DNA from: an uncultured Actinomycetes bacterium
GTDB taxonomy: Bacteria > Actinomycetota > Actinomycetes > S36-B12
DNA: 5,390 nucleotides
Assembly (NCBI GenBank): GCA_937876275.1
Contig: CALFIA010000021.1
Span: 1-5,390 of the forward strand
Direction of reading: 5' to 3'
A model generated the notes under the pieces. That model had not been told where the DNA came from. It did not search any database and saw only the letters and a list, made by a program, of their open reading frames with translations. Positions 1-5,360 of this stretch are shown here, piece after piece (position 1 is the stretch's first letter; every line of letters begins with the position of its first letter). The position numbers were made by a program, and so were the translations under genes.

Positions 1-480
1 GTCGTCTCGTACGAGACCGAGGGCGTGGGCATGCTGCAGGACGCCATCTGGGCAGCGCAGGACCGCCTCAGCGATCCGGCCTACTGCGGCGAGGCGATCT
101 CGTTCGTGAAGGCATCGCTGCAGGGCTGGGCCTACTGCCGTGACAACGCCCAGAAGTGCGCCGACATCGTCGTCGCCAAGGGCTCGAAGCTCGGCGCCAC
201 GCACCAGCTGTGGCAGATGAACGAGGTCAACAAGCTCATCTGGCCGTCGCCCATGGGCGTTGGCGTCGTTGATCCCGCACTCTGGGATCAGACCGTCAAG
301 ATCGCGCTCGGCACCAAGAACCTTGACGGTGTTGCGATCATCAGCAAGGAGCCTGACGCAGAGGCCTACACCGACACCTACGCGAAGGCAGCCGATGCGG
401 CGCTCACGGCCGAGGGCCTGAACGTCACCGGTGATGCATTCGCACCGATCACCGTCACCTTGAACGAGGGCGGCAACTAG
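1..480 (+). CDS. ABC transporter substrate-binding protein, NMT1/THI5-like (3' part only)
   Basis: This frame is open from the first base to a TAG at 478-480, so only the C-terminal 159 residues are visible and the start and signal peptide lie outside the window. The fragment resembles the C-terminal lobe of NMT1/THI5-type periplasmic (lipo)proteins, which bind a small ligand and deliver it to an ABC importer of the SsuA/TauA/ThiY kind. Supporting stretches are FVKASLQGWAYCRDN, followed by HQLWQMNEVNKLIWPSP and a VDPALWDQTVKIAL helix, a pattern common in this family. Three cysteines lie in the helical segment (in AYCGE, AYCRD and QKCAD). The ligand cannot be told from this part; relatives bind thiamine precursors, riboflavin, sulfonates or other small molecules. 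The gene converges on the aldehyde dehydrogenase gene and is separated from it by a strong hairpin, so it belongs to another transcription unit. A functional link to the amine module is possible but unsupported. Confidence 0.85.
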   Translation, partial: VVSYETEGVGMLQDAIWAAQDRLSDPAYCGEAISFVKASLQGWAYCRDNAQKCADIVVAKGSKLGATHQLWQMNEVNKLIWPSPMGVGVVDPALWDQTVKIALGTKNLDGVAIISKEPDAEAYTDTYAKAADAALTAEGLNVTGDAFAPITVTLNEGGN

Positions 481-487
481 TTCGAAA

Positions 488-525
488 CAGAAGGGCCCGG
501 TGGCGAGAGCCACCGGGCCCTTCTG
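488..525. terminator. bidirectional hairpin terminator between convergent genes
   Basis: The arms CAGAAGGGCCCGGTGGC (488-504) and GCCACCGGGCCCTTCTG (509-525) are perfectly complementary over 17 bp around a GAGA loop, which is a GNRA tetraloop on the + strand. The hairpin starts 8 bases after the stop of the substrate-binding protein gene and lies 28 bases beyond the stop of the convergent aldehyde dehydrogenase gene. It is therefore placed to end transcription from both sides. The T-tracts are weak: TTCT lies inside the stem on the + strand, and CTGTTTCG follows the stem on the - strand. This is usual for high-GC actinobacterial terminators, which often lack a long U-tail. Confidence 0.8.
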
Positions 526-553
526 CACGTCCGGCATACCCCGACGCCAGGCA

Positions 554-1990
554 CTAGTCGAGCGACGCCATCACATGCTTGATGCGGGTGTAATCCTCGA
601 AGCCGTACATCGAGAGATCCTTGCCGTAGCCGGAGTGCTTGAAACCGCCATGAGGCATCTCGGCGACGAATGGGATGTGGGAGTTAATCCACACCACGCC
701 GAAGTCGAGACGTTTGGCCATGCGCATTGCCCGACCGAAGTCCTTTGTCCAGACCGACGAGGCAAGGCCGTAGCGAACTCCATTGGCCCAGCGCAGTGCT
801 TCCGCCTCGTCGCTGAACTTCTGAACTGTCATCACCGGGCCGAAGACCTCATCTTGGATCATCTCGTCGCCTTGCTGCAGGTGCGCCACGACCGTGGGTT
901 CGATGAAGAAGCCCGTGGTGCCCAAACGCTTGCCGCCCGCCACGATCTCGGCATGCGATGGCGTGCGCTCGAGGAACCCGAGAACACGCTCCATCTGATT
1001 GACGTTGTTGACGGGTGGAACAAAACCATCACCGCTCGGACCGCCAATAACCGTCGTGCTGGTCTTGCGCGCCTGCTCGGCGAGAGCGGCGACGAACTCG
1101 TCGTAGATGGGGGCAGCGACGAGCAGGCGCGTGGCCGCGGTGCAGTCCTGCCCGGCGTTGAAGTACCCGGCGAAGGCCAGCCACTCGGCGGCCGCCGCAA
1201 CGTCAGCATCCTCAAAGATCACGATCGGGGCCTTGCCACCGAGTTCGAGATGGACGCGCTTGAGGTCACGCGAGGCGGACTCCGCGACCTCCATGCCGGC
1301 ACGGACCGAGCCAGTGATCGCCACCATCTGAGGAGTCGGATGCTCGACCACGAGCTTTCCGGTAGAGCGATCACCGCAGATCACGTTGAGAACACCGTCA
1401 GGAAGGGCACCGGACTCGCCGATGATCTCCGCGAGTCGGATCGTGGCAACAGGAGTGGTGTCACTCGGCTTGAGGACAACGGTGTTTCCCGCCGCAATCG
1501 CCGGGCCGATCTTCCAGATTGCCATGGCAAGGGGGTAATTCCACGGGGTGACCTGACCGATCACGCCGATGGGCTCGCGTCGGATCAATGACGTAAAGCC
1601 CTTCATGTACTCCCCGGCAGACTTGCCCTCCAGGATGCGCGCAGCGCCTGCGAAGAACCGCAGCTGATCAATCATCGGCGGGAGCTCCTCGGCCATGGTG
1701 ACCGAGATCGGCTTACCGGTGTTCTCGCACTCGAGAGCTACCAGCTCGGATCCGTGGGCCTCCATGGCGTCGGCGATCTTGAGCAGGGCCAACTGCCGCT
1801 CAGCGGGTGTCGTCTCACCCCAGACCTCGAAGGCAGCCGAGGCGGCAGAGTAGGCGGCGTCCACATCAGGTGTGCCCGAGATCGGGGCCGAGGCGTAGAC
1901 CTGGCCGGTTGTGGGGTTCACCAGGTCGCTGGTCTGGCCGCTGGCGGCATCGACGCTGCGTCCATTGACGAAATTTCTGACTGTGGTCAC
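554..1990 (-). CDS. patD: gamma-aminobutyraldehyde dehydrogenase-type aldehyde dehydrogenase
   Basis: This cytosolic NAD(P)+-dependent aldehyde dehydrogenase probably oxidises 4-aminobutanal or a similar aminoaldehyde to GABA or the matching amino acid. It has 478 residues from a GTG start at 1990, close to the roughly 475 of E. coli PatD. Visible landmarks (GTG = residue 1) are VTPWNYPL with Asn151, the cofactor lysine in VVLKPSD (Lys174), ITGSVRAG (225-232), the general base in LELGGK (Glu249), the catalytic cysteine in AGQDCTAA (Cys283), and EVFGPV (Glu381). The tail GYGKDLSMYGFEDYTRIKHV closely resembles PatD proteins, which is the main basis for the subfamily call. The GTG is chosen because GGAG lies 6 bases upstream and the family N-terminus (RNFVNGRSV) begins right after it. 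An in-frame ATG at 2053 would add 21 residues unlike the family and run through the likely promoter. All catalytic residues are intact. Substrate specificity is inferred; a betaine-aldehyde or other aminoaldehyde dehydrogenase is the main alternative. Confidence 0.93.
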   Translation of the reverse strand: MTTVRNFVNGRSVDAASGQTSDLVNPTTGQVYASAPISGTPDVDAAYSAASAAFEVWGETTPAERQLALLKIADAMEAHGSELVALECENTGKPISVTMAEELPPMIDQLRFFAGAARILEGKSAGEYMKGFTSLIRREPIGVIGQVTPWNYPLAMAIWKIGPAIAAGNTVVLKPSDTTPVATIRLAEIIGESGALPDGVLNVICGDRSTGKLVVEHPTPQMVAITGSVRAGMEVAESASRDLKRVHLELGGKAPIVIFEDADVAAAAEWLAFAGYFNAGQDCTAATRLLVAAPIYDEFVAALAEQARKTSTTVIGGPSGDGFVPPVNNVNQMERVLGFLERTPSHAEIVAGGKRLGTTGFFIEPTVVAHLQQGDEMIQDEVFGPVMTVQKFSDEAEALRWANGVRYGLASSVWTKDFGRAMRMAKRLDFGVVWINSHIPFVAEMPHGGFKHSGYGKDLSMYGFEDYTRIKHVMASLD

Positions 1991-1996
1991 CGGAGG

Positions 1997-2000
1997 CTCC
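1997..2000 (-). promoter_or_regulatory. ribosome binding site fixing the aldehyde dehydrogenase start
   Basis: On the - strand GGAG (2000 to 1997) is followed by six bases (CCTCCG) and then GTG at 1990. This is the only good Shine-Dalgarno/start pair near the N-terminus of the dehydrogenase, and it supports the GTG over the ATG at 2053. Confidence 0.65.
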
Positions 2001-2019
2001 AAAGGGGACGGGTAGTGCC

Positions 2020-2048
2020 AGATTAGCCGCGCGACCACGGTTTCTAAA
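2020..2048 (-). promoter_or_regulatory. candidate promoter of the aldehyde dehydrogenase gene
   Basis: On the - strand TTTAGA (2048-2043) and TAATCT (2025-2020) are separated by 17 bases. TAATCT fits the TANNNT -10 pattern common in actinobacteria, and the -35 matches TTGACA at 4 of 6 positions. Transcription would start near 2013, giving a leader of about 20 bases that contains the GGAG. The spacing is good but the hexamers are modest, so this is only a candidate. Confidence 0.3.
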
Positions 2049-2075
2049 GGCAAAATTTCTTTTCGGGACGGATTT

Positions 2076-2101
2076 CGTAGTCATTTTTCGAAATGACCAC
2101 G
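2076..2101. promoter_or_regulatory. inverted repeat, likely operator of the divergent region
   Basis: The arms CGTAGTCATTT (2076-2086) and AAATGACCACG (2091-2101) pair at 10 of 11 positions around TTCG. The inner 7 bp are perfect (GTCATTT/AAATGAC). It lies in the AT-rich spacer between the divergent dehydrogenase and Lrp/AsnC regulator genes. Lrp/AsnC proteins often bind such partial palindromes with AT-rich centres near their own gene, so an operator for the adjacent regulator is the natural reading (inference). Two more AT-rich palindromic cores lie nearby, GAAATTTC at 1970-1977 and AAATTT at 2053-2058, and could be weaker sites. The repeat overlaps an ATG at 2093 that could be mistaken for the regulator start. 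As RNA it would form a UUCG-loop hairpin. Confidence 0.45.
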
Positions 2102-2108
2102 GATTCAC

Positions 2109-2137
2109 TTGCTTTGGTCCTCACACCAGCGGATGAT
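2109..2137 (+). promoter_or_regulatory. candidate promoter of the regulator-aminotransferase operon (leaderless)
   Basis: TTGCTT (2109-2114) and GATGAT (2132-2137) are 17 bases apart. GATGAT matches TATAAT at 4 of 6 positions. The -10 ends six bases before the ATG at 2144, so transcription could start at or next to that ATG and give a leaderless mRNA, which is common in actinobacteria. This would also explain the lack of a good ribosome binding site there. The -35 match is poor and confidence is low. Confidence 0.25.
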
Positions 2138-2143
2138 CGGGTT

Positions 2144-2617
2144 ATGGCCCCCCGGGAGCGCACCATCGCTGTGGCTCTCGACGACGTCTCCAAGGCGATC
2201 ATCGAGCAGCTTCAGCAAGATGGCCGGCGTCCGTACGCGACTATCGGCAAGGCCGTCGGCCTATCGGAAGCTGCGGTACGGCAGCGAGTTCAAAAGCTCA
2301 CGGAGTCCGGGGTCATGCAGATCGTGGCCGTCACGGATCCCATGCAGGTGGGTTTCTCGAGAGCGGCCATGCTCGGCATCAGGGTTGATGGGGATGCCGA
2401 GGCTATTGCGGCACGCATGGAAGTGATGCCCGAGGTCGATTACCTCGTGGTGTGTGCAGGGCAATACGACATCCTCGCTGAGGTGGTCGCCGAGGATGAC
2501 GATCATCTCTTGGAGATCGTCAATCGCAAGATCCGCGCAATCGAAGGCATTAGATCCACCGAGACATTCGTCTATCTGAAACTGCGCAAGCAGATCTACA
2601 CATGGGGAACCCGATGA
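2144..2617 (+). CDS. Lrp/AsnC-family transcriptional regulator
   Basis: This DNA-binding regulator has 157 residues from the ATG at 2144, a typical length for the family. The N-terminal winged helix-turn-helix lies at about residues 13-62: DDVSKAIIEQLQQDGR, then GKAVGLSEAAVRQRVQKL as the helix-turn-helix core. A RAM/AsnC ligand-binding domain follows at about 73-147, with VDYLVVCAGQYDILAEV holding the usual G-x-YD turn, and then STETFVYLKLRKQ. The family forms dimers to octamers and senses amino acids or related small molecules. The gene lies between and divergent to the dehydrogenase, and its stop overlaps the aminotransferase start (ATGA). Control of amine or amino-acid catabolism and of its own gene is therefore likely (inference). 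An ATG at 2093 would add 17 residues but sits inside an inverted repeat and has no ribosome binding site, so 2144 is preferred. A GTG at 2171 is a third option. No defect is seen in the domains. Confidence 0.9.
   Translation: MAPRERTIAVALDDVSKAIIEQLQQDGRRPYATIGKAVGLSEAAVRQRVQKLTESGVMQIVAVTDPMQVGFSRAAMLGIRVDGDAEAIAARMEVMPEVDYLVVCAGQYDILAEVVAEDDDHLLEIVNRKIRAIEGIRSTETFVYLKLRKQIYTWGTR
2604..2609 (+). promoter_or_regulatory. ribosome binding site for the aminotransferase inside the regulator gene
   Basis: GGGGAA lies four bases before the ATG at 2614, which itself overlaps the regulator stop as ATGA. This supports translational coupling and the 2614 start. The ATG at 2602 would add only MGNP and has no better site upstream. 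Confidence 0.45.
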
Positions 2618-4014
2618 CATCAACACCGCAGTACGTGACCGAATCCGGATACGACTCACTAGCCGAGAAGGCACGTGATCATCTCTGGATGCACTTCACG
2701 CGTCACTCCGTGTACTACGAGGGCGGCCATGTTCCGATCATCGTCAAGGGTGACGGCTGCTACATCTGGGACGACCAGGGTCGTAAGTACTTCGATGGTC
2801 TCTCCGGACTCTTCACAGTTCAGGTGGGGCACGGTCGCAAGGAGCTCGCAGCCGCCGCAGCAAAGCAGATGGAAGACCTGGCCTACTTCCCCATCTGGTC
2901 ATACGCGCACCGTCCGGCAATCGAACTCGCCGAGCGACTCGCGCACTACGCCCCAGGCGACCTCAATCGAGTCTTTTTCACCAGTGGCGGTGGCGAGGCC
3001 GTCGAGACCGCATGGAAGTTAGCTAAGCAGTACTTCAAGCTCACCGGAAAGCCCACCAAGCACAAGGTCATTAGTCGCAATGTGGCGTACCACGGCACCC
3101 CGCAGGGCGCACTGAGCATCACCGGCATCTCCGTAGCGAAGATCCCGTTCGAGCCCCTCGTCCCTGGTGGCGTGAAGGTGCCCAACACGAATTTCTATCG
3201 GGCACCTGACCACCTGCGCGACGACGAGAAGGCCTTCGGCCGTTGGGCTGCCGACCGCATTGCAGAAGCCATCGAGTTCGAAGGTCCCGACAGTGTTGCC
3301 GCTGTTTTCCTCGAGCCGGTGCAGAACTCCGGCGGCTGCTTCCCGCCGCCCCCCGGATACCTCGAGCGGGTGCGCGAGATCTGCGATGAGTACGACGTGC
3401 TCATGGTGGCCGACGAGACCATCTGCGCGTTCGGCCGTATCGGTGACATGTTCGCCATGAAGCGTTTCGGCGTGGATCCCGACATCATCACCTGCGCGAA
3501 GGGCATGACTTCTGGCTACGCGGGACAGGGAGCAATGATCGCGAGTGAACGGCTTTTCGAGCCGTTCAAGCACGGAACAACCTCGTTCCTGCATGGCTAC
3601 ACCTGGGGCGGCCATCCGATGGCAGCCGCGGTGGCCATGGCCAACCTCGACATCTTCGAGCGCGAGGACATCAACGGAAACGTGCGCCGTAACGAAGGTG
3701 CCTTCCTGGCCACTCTCAATAAGCTGCGCGACCTTCCGATCGTGGGCGACGTTCGCGGCATGGGCTACTTCTACGGCATTGAGCTCGTCAAGGACAAGGT
3801 CACTCGCGAGACCTTCAGTGACGATGAGGCCGAGCGCTTGCTGCGCGGATTCTTGTCCAAGGCACTCTTCGACGCCGGCCTGTACTGCCGGGCCGACGAC
3901 CGCGGAGACCCCGTGGTGCAGCTTGCTCCCCCGCTGATCGCGGGCCAGAAGGAATTTGACGAGATCGAGGGCATCTTGCGCTCGGTGCTCACCGAGGCCT
4001 GGACAATCCTCTGA
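2614..4014 (+). CDS. class III PLP-dependent aminotransferase (omega-amine / putrescine type)
   Basis: This cytosolic fold-type I aminotransferase moves an amino group from an omega-amine or omega-amino acid to a keto acid such as pyruvate or 2-oxoglutarate. It has 466 residues from the ATG at 2614, a full class III length. Visible landmarks are the phosphate-binding turn FFTSGGGEAVETAWK (121-135), the PLP-stacking region AYHGTPQG (158-165), FLEPVQNSGG (232-241), the pyridine-nitrogen aspartate in VADETICAFGR (Asp267), the Schiff-base lysine in ITCAKGMTSGY (Lys296), and GYTWGGHP (328-335), whose Thr330 contacts the PLP phosphate of the partner subunit. The family is commonly annotated as 'aspartate aminotransferase family protein', but class III members mainly use omega-amines. 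With the divergent PatD-type dehydrogenase it suggests putrescine or a similar diamine as substrate; this is inference, and beta-alanine or GABA remain possible. The gene overlaps the regulator by four bases (ATGA) and is followed without a gap by the PPOX frame. All key residues are present. Confidence 0.94.
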   Translation: MTSTPQYVTESGYDSLAEKARDHLWMHFTRHSVYYEGGHVPIIVKGDGCYIWDDQGRKYFDGLSGLFTVQVGHGRKELAAAAAKQMEDLAYFPIWSYAHRPAIELAERLAHYAPGDLNRVFFTSGGGEAVETAWKLAKQYFKLTGKPTKHKVISRNVAYHGTPQGALSITGISVAKIPFEPLVPGGVKVPNTNFYRAPDHLRDDEKAFGRWAADRIAEAIEFEGPDSVAAVFLEPVQNSGGCFPPPPGYLERVREICDEYDVLMVADETICAFGRIGDMFAMKRFGVDPDIITCAKGMTSGYAGQGAMIASERLFEPFKHGTTSFLHGYTWGGHPMAAAVAMANLDIFEREDINGNVRRNEGAFLATLNKLRDLPIVGDVRGMGYFYGIELVKDKVTRETFSDDEAERLLRGFLSKALFDAGLYCRADDRGDPVVQLAPPLIAGQKEFDEIEGILRSVLTEAWTIL

Positions 4015-4685
4015 GCGACAACGTCATCAACGTACCCGGGTCCACTCCACGGACTCGGGTACGTCGCATTCCAGATAACGCGGTCAATGACATCGTCGCT
4101 CTCCACCAGGTCCTTGATTCCGGGCTCGTCGCCCACGTGGCAGTCGTGACTGAGGGTCAGCCCTTCGTCATTCCGGTGGCTTACGCCCGCCGAGGCAATG
4201 AGGTGCTGTTTCACGGCTCGAGCGCCTCACGCCTCTTCACCTCACTTGCGGCGGGGCAGCCCACCTGCTTGACGGTGACCTTGCTGGACGGACTCGTTCT
4301 CGCTCGAAGCGCGTTCGAGTCGAGCATGAACTACCGATCAGCAATGGTCATTGGCGTGGCTCGCAGACTGGAGGGCGAGGATGAGCTCGACGCACTTCGC
4401 GTGATCACCGAGCACTTGATCCCCGGTCGCTGGGCAGAGATTCGTCAGCCCGCGCCGAAGGAACGGGCGGCGACCATCACCTTGGCCTTGAGTCTCGATG
4501 AATGCTCCGTGAAGATTCGCACAGGCGGCCCTGACGACGTGCCTTCCGATCTCACCGACCCGACGTACTCACAGGTGTGGGGAGGTCATGTTCCGCTCAT
4601 CGAGTCTTTCGGCACGCCGGTGCCAGACAACCACACTTCACAGGGCGCGGCTACGCCCTCGTACCTGAACGACTGGCGACGCTAG
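4011..4685 (+). CDS. pyridoxamine 5'-phosphate oxidase-like (PPOX) FMN-binding split-barrel protein
   Basis: This resembles the Pyridox_ox_2 (NimA-like) branch of the split-barrel flavoproteins. Recognisable segments are PFVIPVAYARRG, VLFHGSSASRLF, TCLTVTLLDGLVLARSAF, SSMNYRSAMVIG, ITEHLIPGRWAEIR and SVKIRTGGPDD. Members bind FMN or related cofactors as dimers; the substrate of this group is unknown. The start is unusual. The family's N-terminal block (RTRVRRIPD...LVAHVAVV) is encoded at about 4050-4145, yet from the upstream in-frame stop at 3957 to 4137 the frame has no ATG, GTG or TTG. CTG at 4011 forms a CTGA overlap with the aminotransferase stop, 7 bases after GGA, and gives 224 residues, so I propose it as a rare start. 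The GTG at 4137 is the conservative call, giving 182 residues but cutting 42 residues that include part of the domain. A sequence error or a mutated ATGA is also possible. A link to PLP supply for the aminotransferase is only a guess. Confidence 0.85.
   Translation: MSDNVINVPGSTPRTRVRRIPDNAVNDIVALHQVLDSGLVAHVAVVTEGQPFVIPVAYARRGNEVLFHGSSASRLFTSLAAGQPTCLTVTLLDGLVLARSAFESSMNYRSAMVIGVARRLEGEDELDALRVITEHLIPGRWAEIRQPAPKERAATITLALSLDECSVKIRTGGPDDVPSDLTDPTYSQVWGGHVPLIESFGTPVPDNHTSQGAATPSYLNDWRR
4030..4064 (+). other. hairpin at the aminotransferase-PPOX junction
   Basis: The arms ACGTACCCGGGTCC (4030-4043) and GGACTCGGGTACGT (4051-4064) pair over 14 bp with one G-U, around a 7-base loop. It lies 16 bases after the aminotransferase stop. 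No T-tract follows, and the bases also encode the start of the PPOX protein (roughly NVPGSTPRTRVR). It could be a weak intrinsic terminator or attenuator, an mRNA-stabilising 3' structure for the aminotransferase message, or a by-product of coding sequence. Confidence 0.45.
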
Positions 4686-5302
4686 CTACTCAACGGATTC
4701 GCGATCGGCGGCCCCACCCGATGCAAGGTGTTGCGATCAGTGTGAGCGAAAGCCTCACCATTGACCTCGAGCACCGTGGTCTGCTCATATGACCACGAAT
4801 CCTCAGAGTGCACGGTGATCGTCACCGACCACTCCAGCGTGCGGAACGCCTGGTCGAGAAAGGGATTAGAGCTAATTCCGTAGATGGGGTCACCGCGCTT
4901 GGCAGTAAGGGTGAACTCAGTCGCATCGGCTGCGACAACACCCCCCGCGAGAGCGACCTGACCTCTGGGAATAGCCAGGGTCTGCATCACCTGACCGGTA
5001 CGAGGCTCCCACAGCCAATACCCCACCTGGTCATGGAACGTTGCATCCTCGCCCGGCTTGAGGATGTGCTGGTGGTAAGAAAGCCCGTAGAGGATCTGGG
5101 GTCCATTCGCCTGCGCATCGATAGCAGAAGCCACGTACGACTCCGTGAATCGGTCAACTTCGGGGCCGTCGGACTGAGGGTGAACGTCGACACCTACGTC
5201 ACCTGACCACGTTCCGGCTAGAGCACGCAGGGGGCCGAGGTTGGCGAGAGTGTCATCACTGCTCTCACCTTCGGTGAAGATGTCATCGCCATAAATCGTC
5301 AT
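4682..5302 (-). CDS. heme-binding beta-barrel protein, nitrobindin/THAP4-like ('FABP family')
   Basis: This soluble 206-residue protein has no signal peptide or membrane segment. It matches the nitrobindin/THAP4 C-terminal-domain family, small ten-stranded beta-barrels that bind heme and, in studied members, nitric oxide. Visible motifs are LRALAGTWSGDVGVD (25-39) with the family's GxWxG opening, FHDQVGYWLWEP (89-100), AIPRGQVALAGG (110-121), YGISSNPFLDQAFRT (141-155) and HTDRNTLHRV (187-196). The classic nitrobindin GxWxGxGxGxY is altered after GxWxG, so it belongs to a divergent branch. His187 or His194 near the C-terminus is a candidate heme ligand, since the proximal histidine of nitrobindins is also C-terminal. 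Heme binding itself cannot be read from the sequence. The ATG at 5302 has no clear Shine-Dalgarno but sits six bases after a TAGTCT -10-like box, which suggests a leaderless message. The gene converges on the PPOX gene and overlaps it by four bases. Confidence 0.85.
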   Translation of the reverse strand: MTIYGDDIFTEGESSDDTLANLGPLRALAGTWSGDVGVDVHPQSDGPEVDRFTESYVASAIDAQANGPQILYGLSYHQHILKPGEDATFHDQVGYWLWEPRTGQVMQTLAIPRGQVALAGGVVAADATEFTLTAKRGDPIYGISSNPFLDQAFRTLEWSVTITVHSEDSWSYEQTTVLEVNGEAFAHTDRNTLHRVGPPIANPLSS

Positions 5303-5308
5303 GGCACC

Positions 5309-5314
5309 AGACTA
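5309..5314 (-). promoter_or_regulatory. candidate -10 box of the heme-barrel gene (leaderless)
   Basis: On the - strand TAGTCT (5314-5309) is followed by six bases (GGTGCC) and then ATG at 5302. It fits the actinobacterial TANNNT pattern at the distance expected if transcription starts on the A of the ATG. No convincing -35 is seen about 17 bases upstream. Only about 45 natural bases remain beyond it before the contig end. Confidence 0.3.
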
Positions 5315-5360
5315 CGCAGATTGCGCAGGCTTAGCGGTATGCAGCAAAGCCAGTGAGCGC

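Noticed and set aside
500..1591. A 363-codon + strand open frame opposite the aldehyde dehydrogenase
   Set aside because: It is fully antisense to a dehydrogenase with all catalytic motifs, its protein is rich in Arg, His and Asp with no recognisable domain, and its start lies in the terminator hairpin. Long antisense frames are expected from the codon bias of GC-rich genes.
1991..2053. Extending the aldehyde dehydrogenase to an in-frame ATG at 2053
   Set aside because: The extra 21 residues do not look like the family N-terminus, no ribosome binding site precedes the ATG, and the stretch holds the likely -10 region and the GGAG of the GTG start.
2261..2674. A 137-codon - strand open frame across the regulator-aminotransferase junction
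   Set aside because: It overlaps two well-supported genes on the other strand and has no domain signal.
3019..3615. A 198-codon - strand open frame inside the aminotransferase gene
   Set aside because: It is antisense to conserved aminotransferase motifs, including those around Asp267 and Lys296, and its protein has no family features. It is a shadow frame.
4030..4064. The hairpin as a standard terminator closing the operon after the aminotransferase
   Set aside because: No T-tract follows, and conserved PPOX protein sequence is encoded through the stem, so transcription must pass it. It is kept only as a possible attenuator or mRNA structure.
4808..5206. A 132-codon + strand open frame opposite the heme-barrel gene
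   Set aside because: The - strand protein has clear nitrobindin/THAP4-like motifs along its length; the + strand translation has none.
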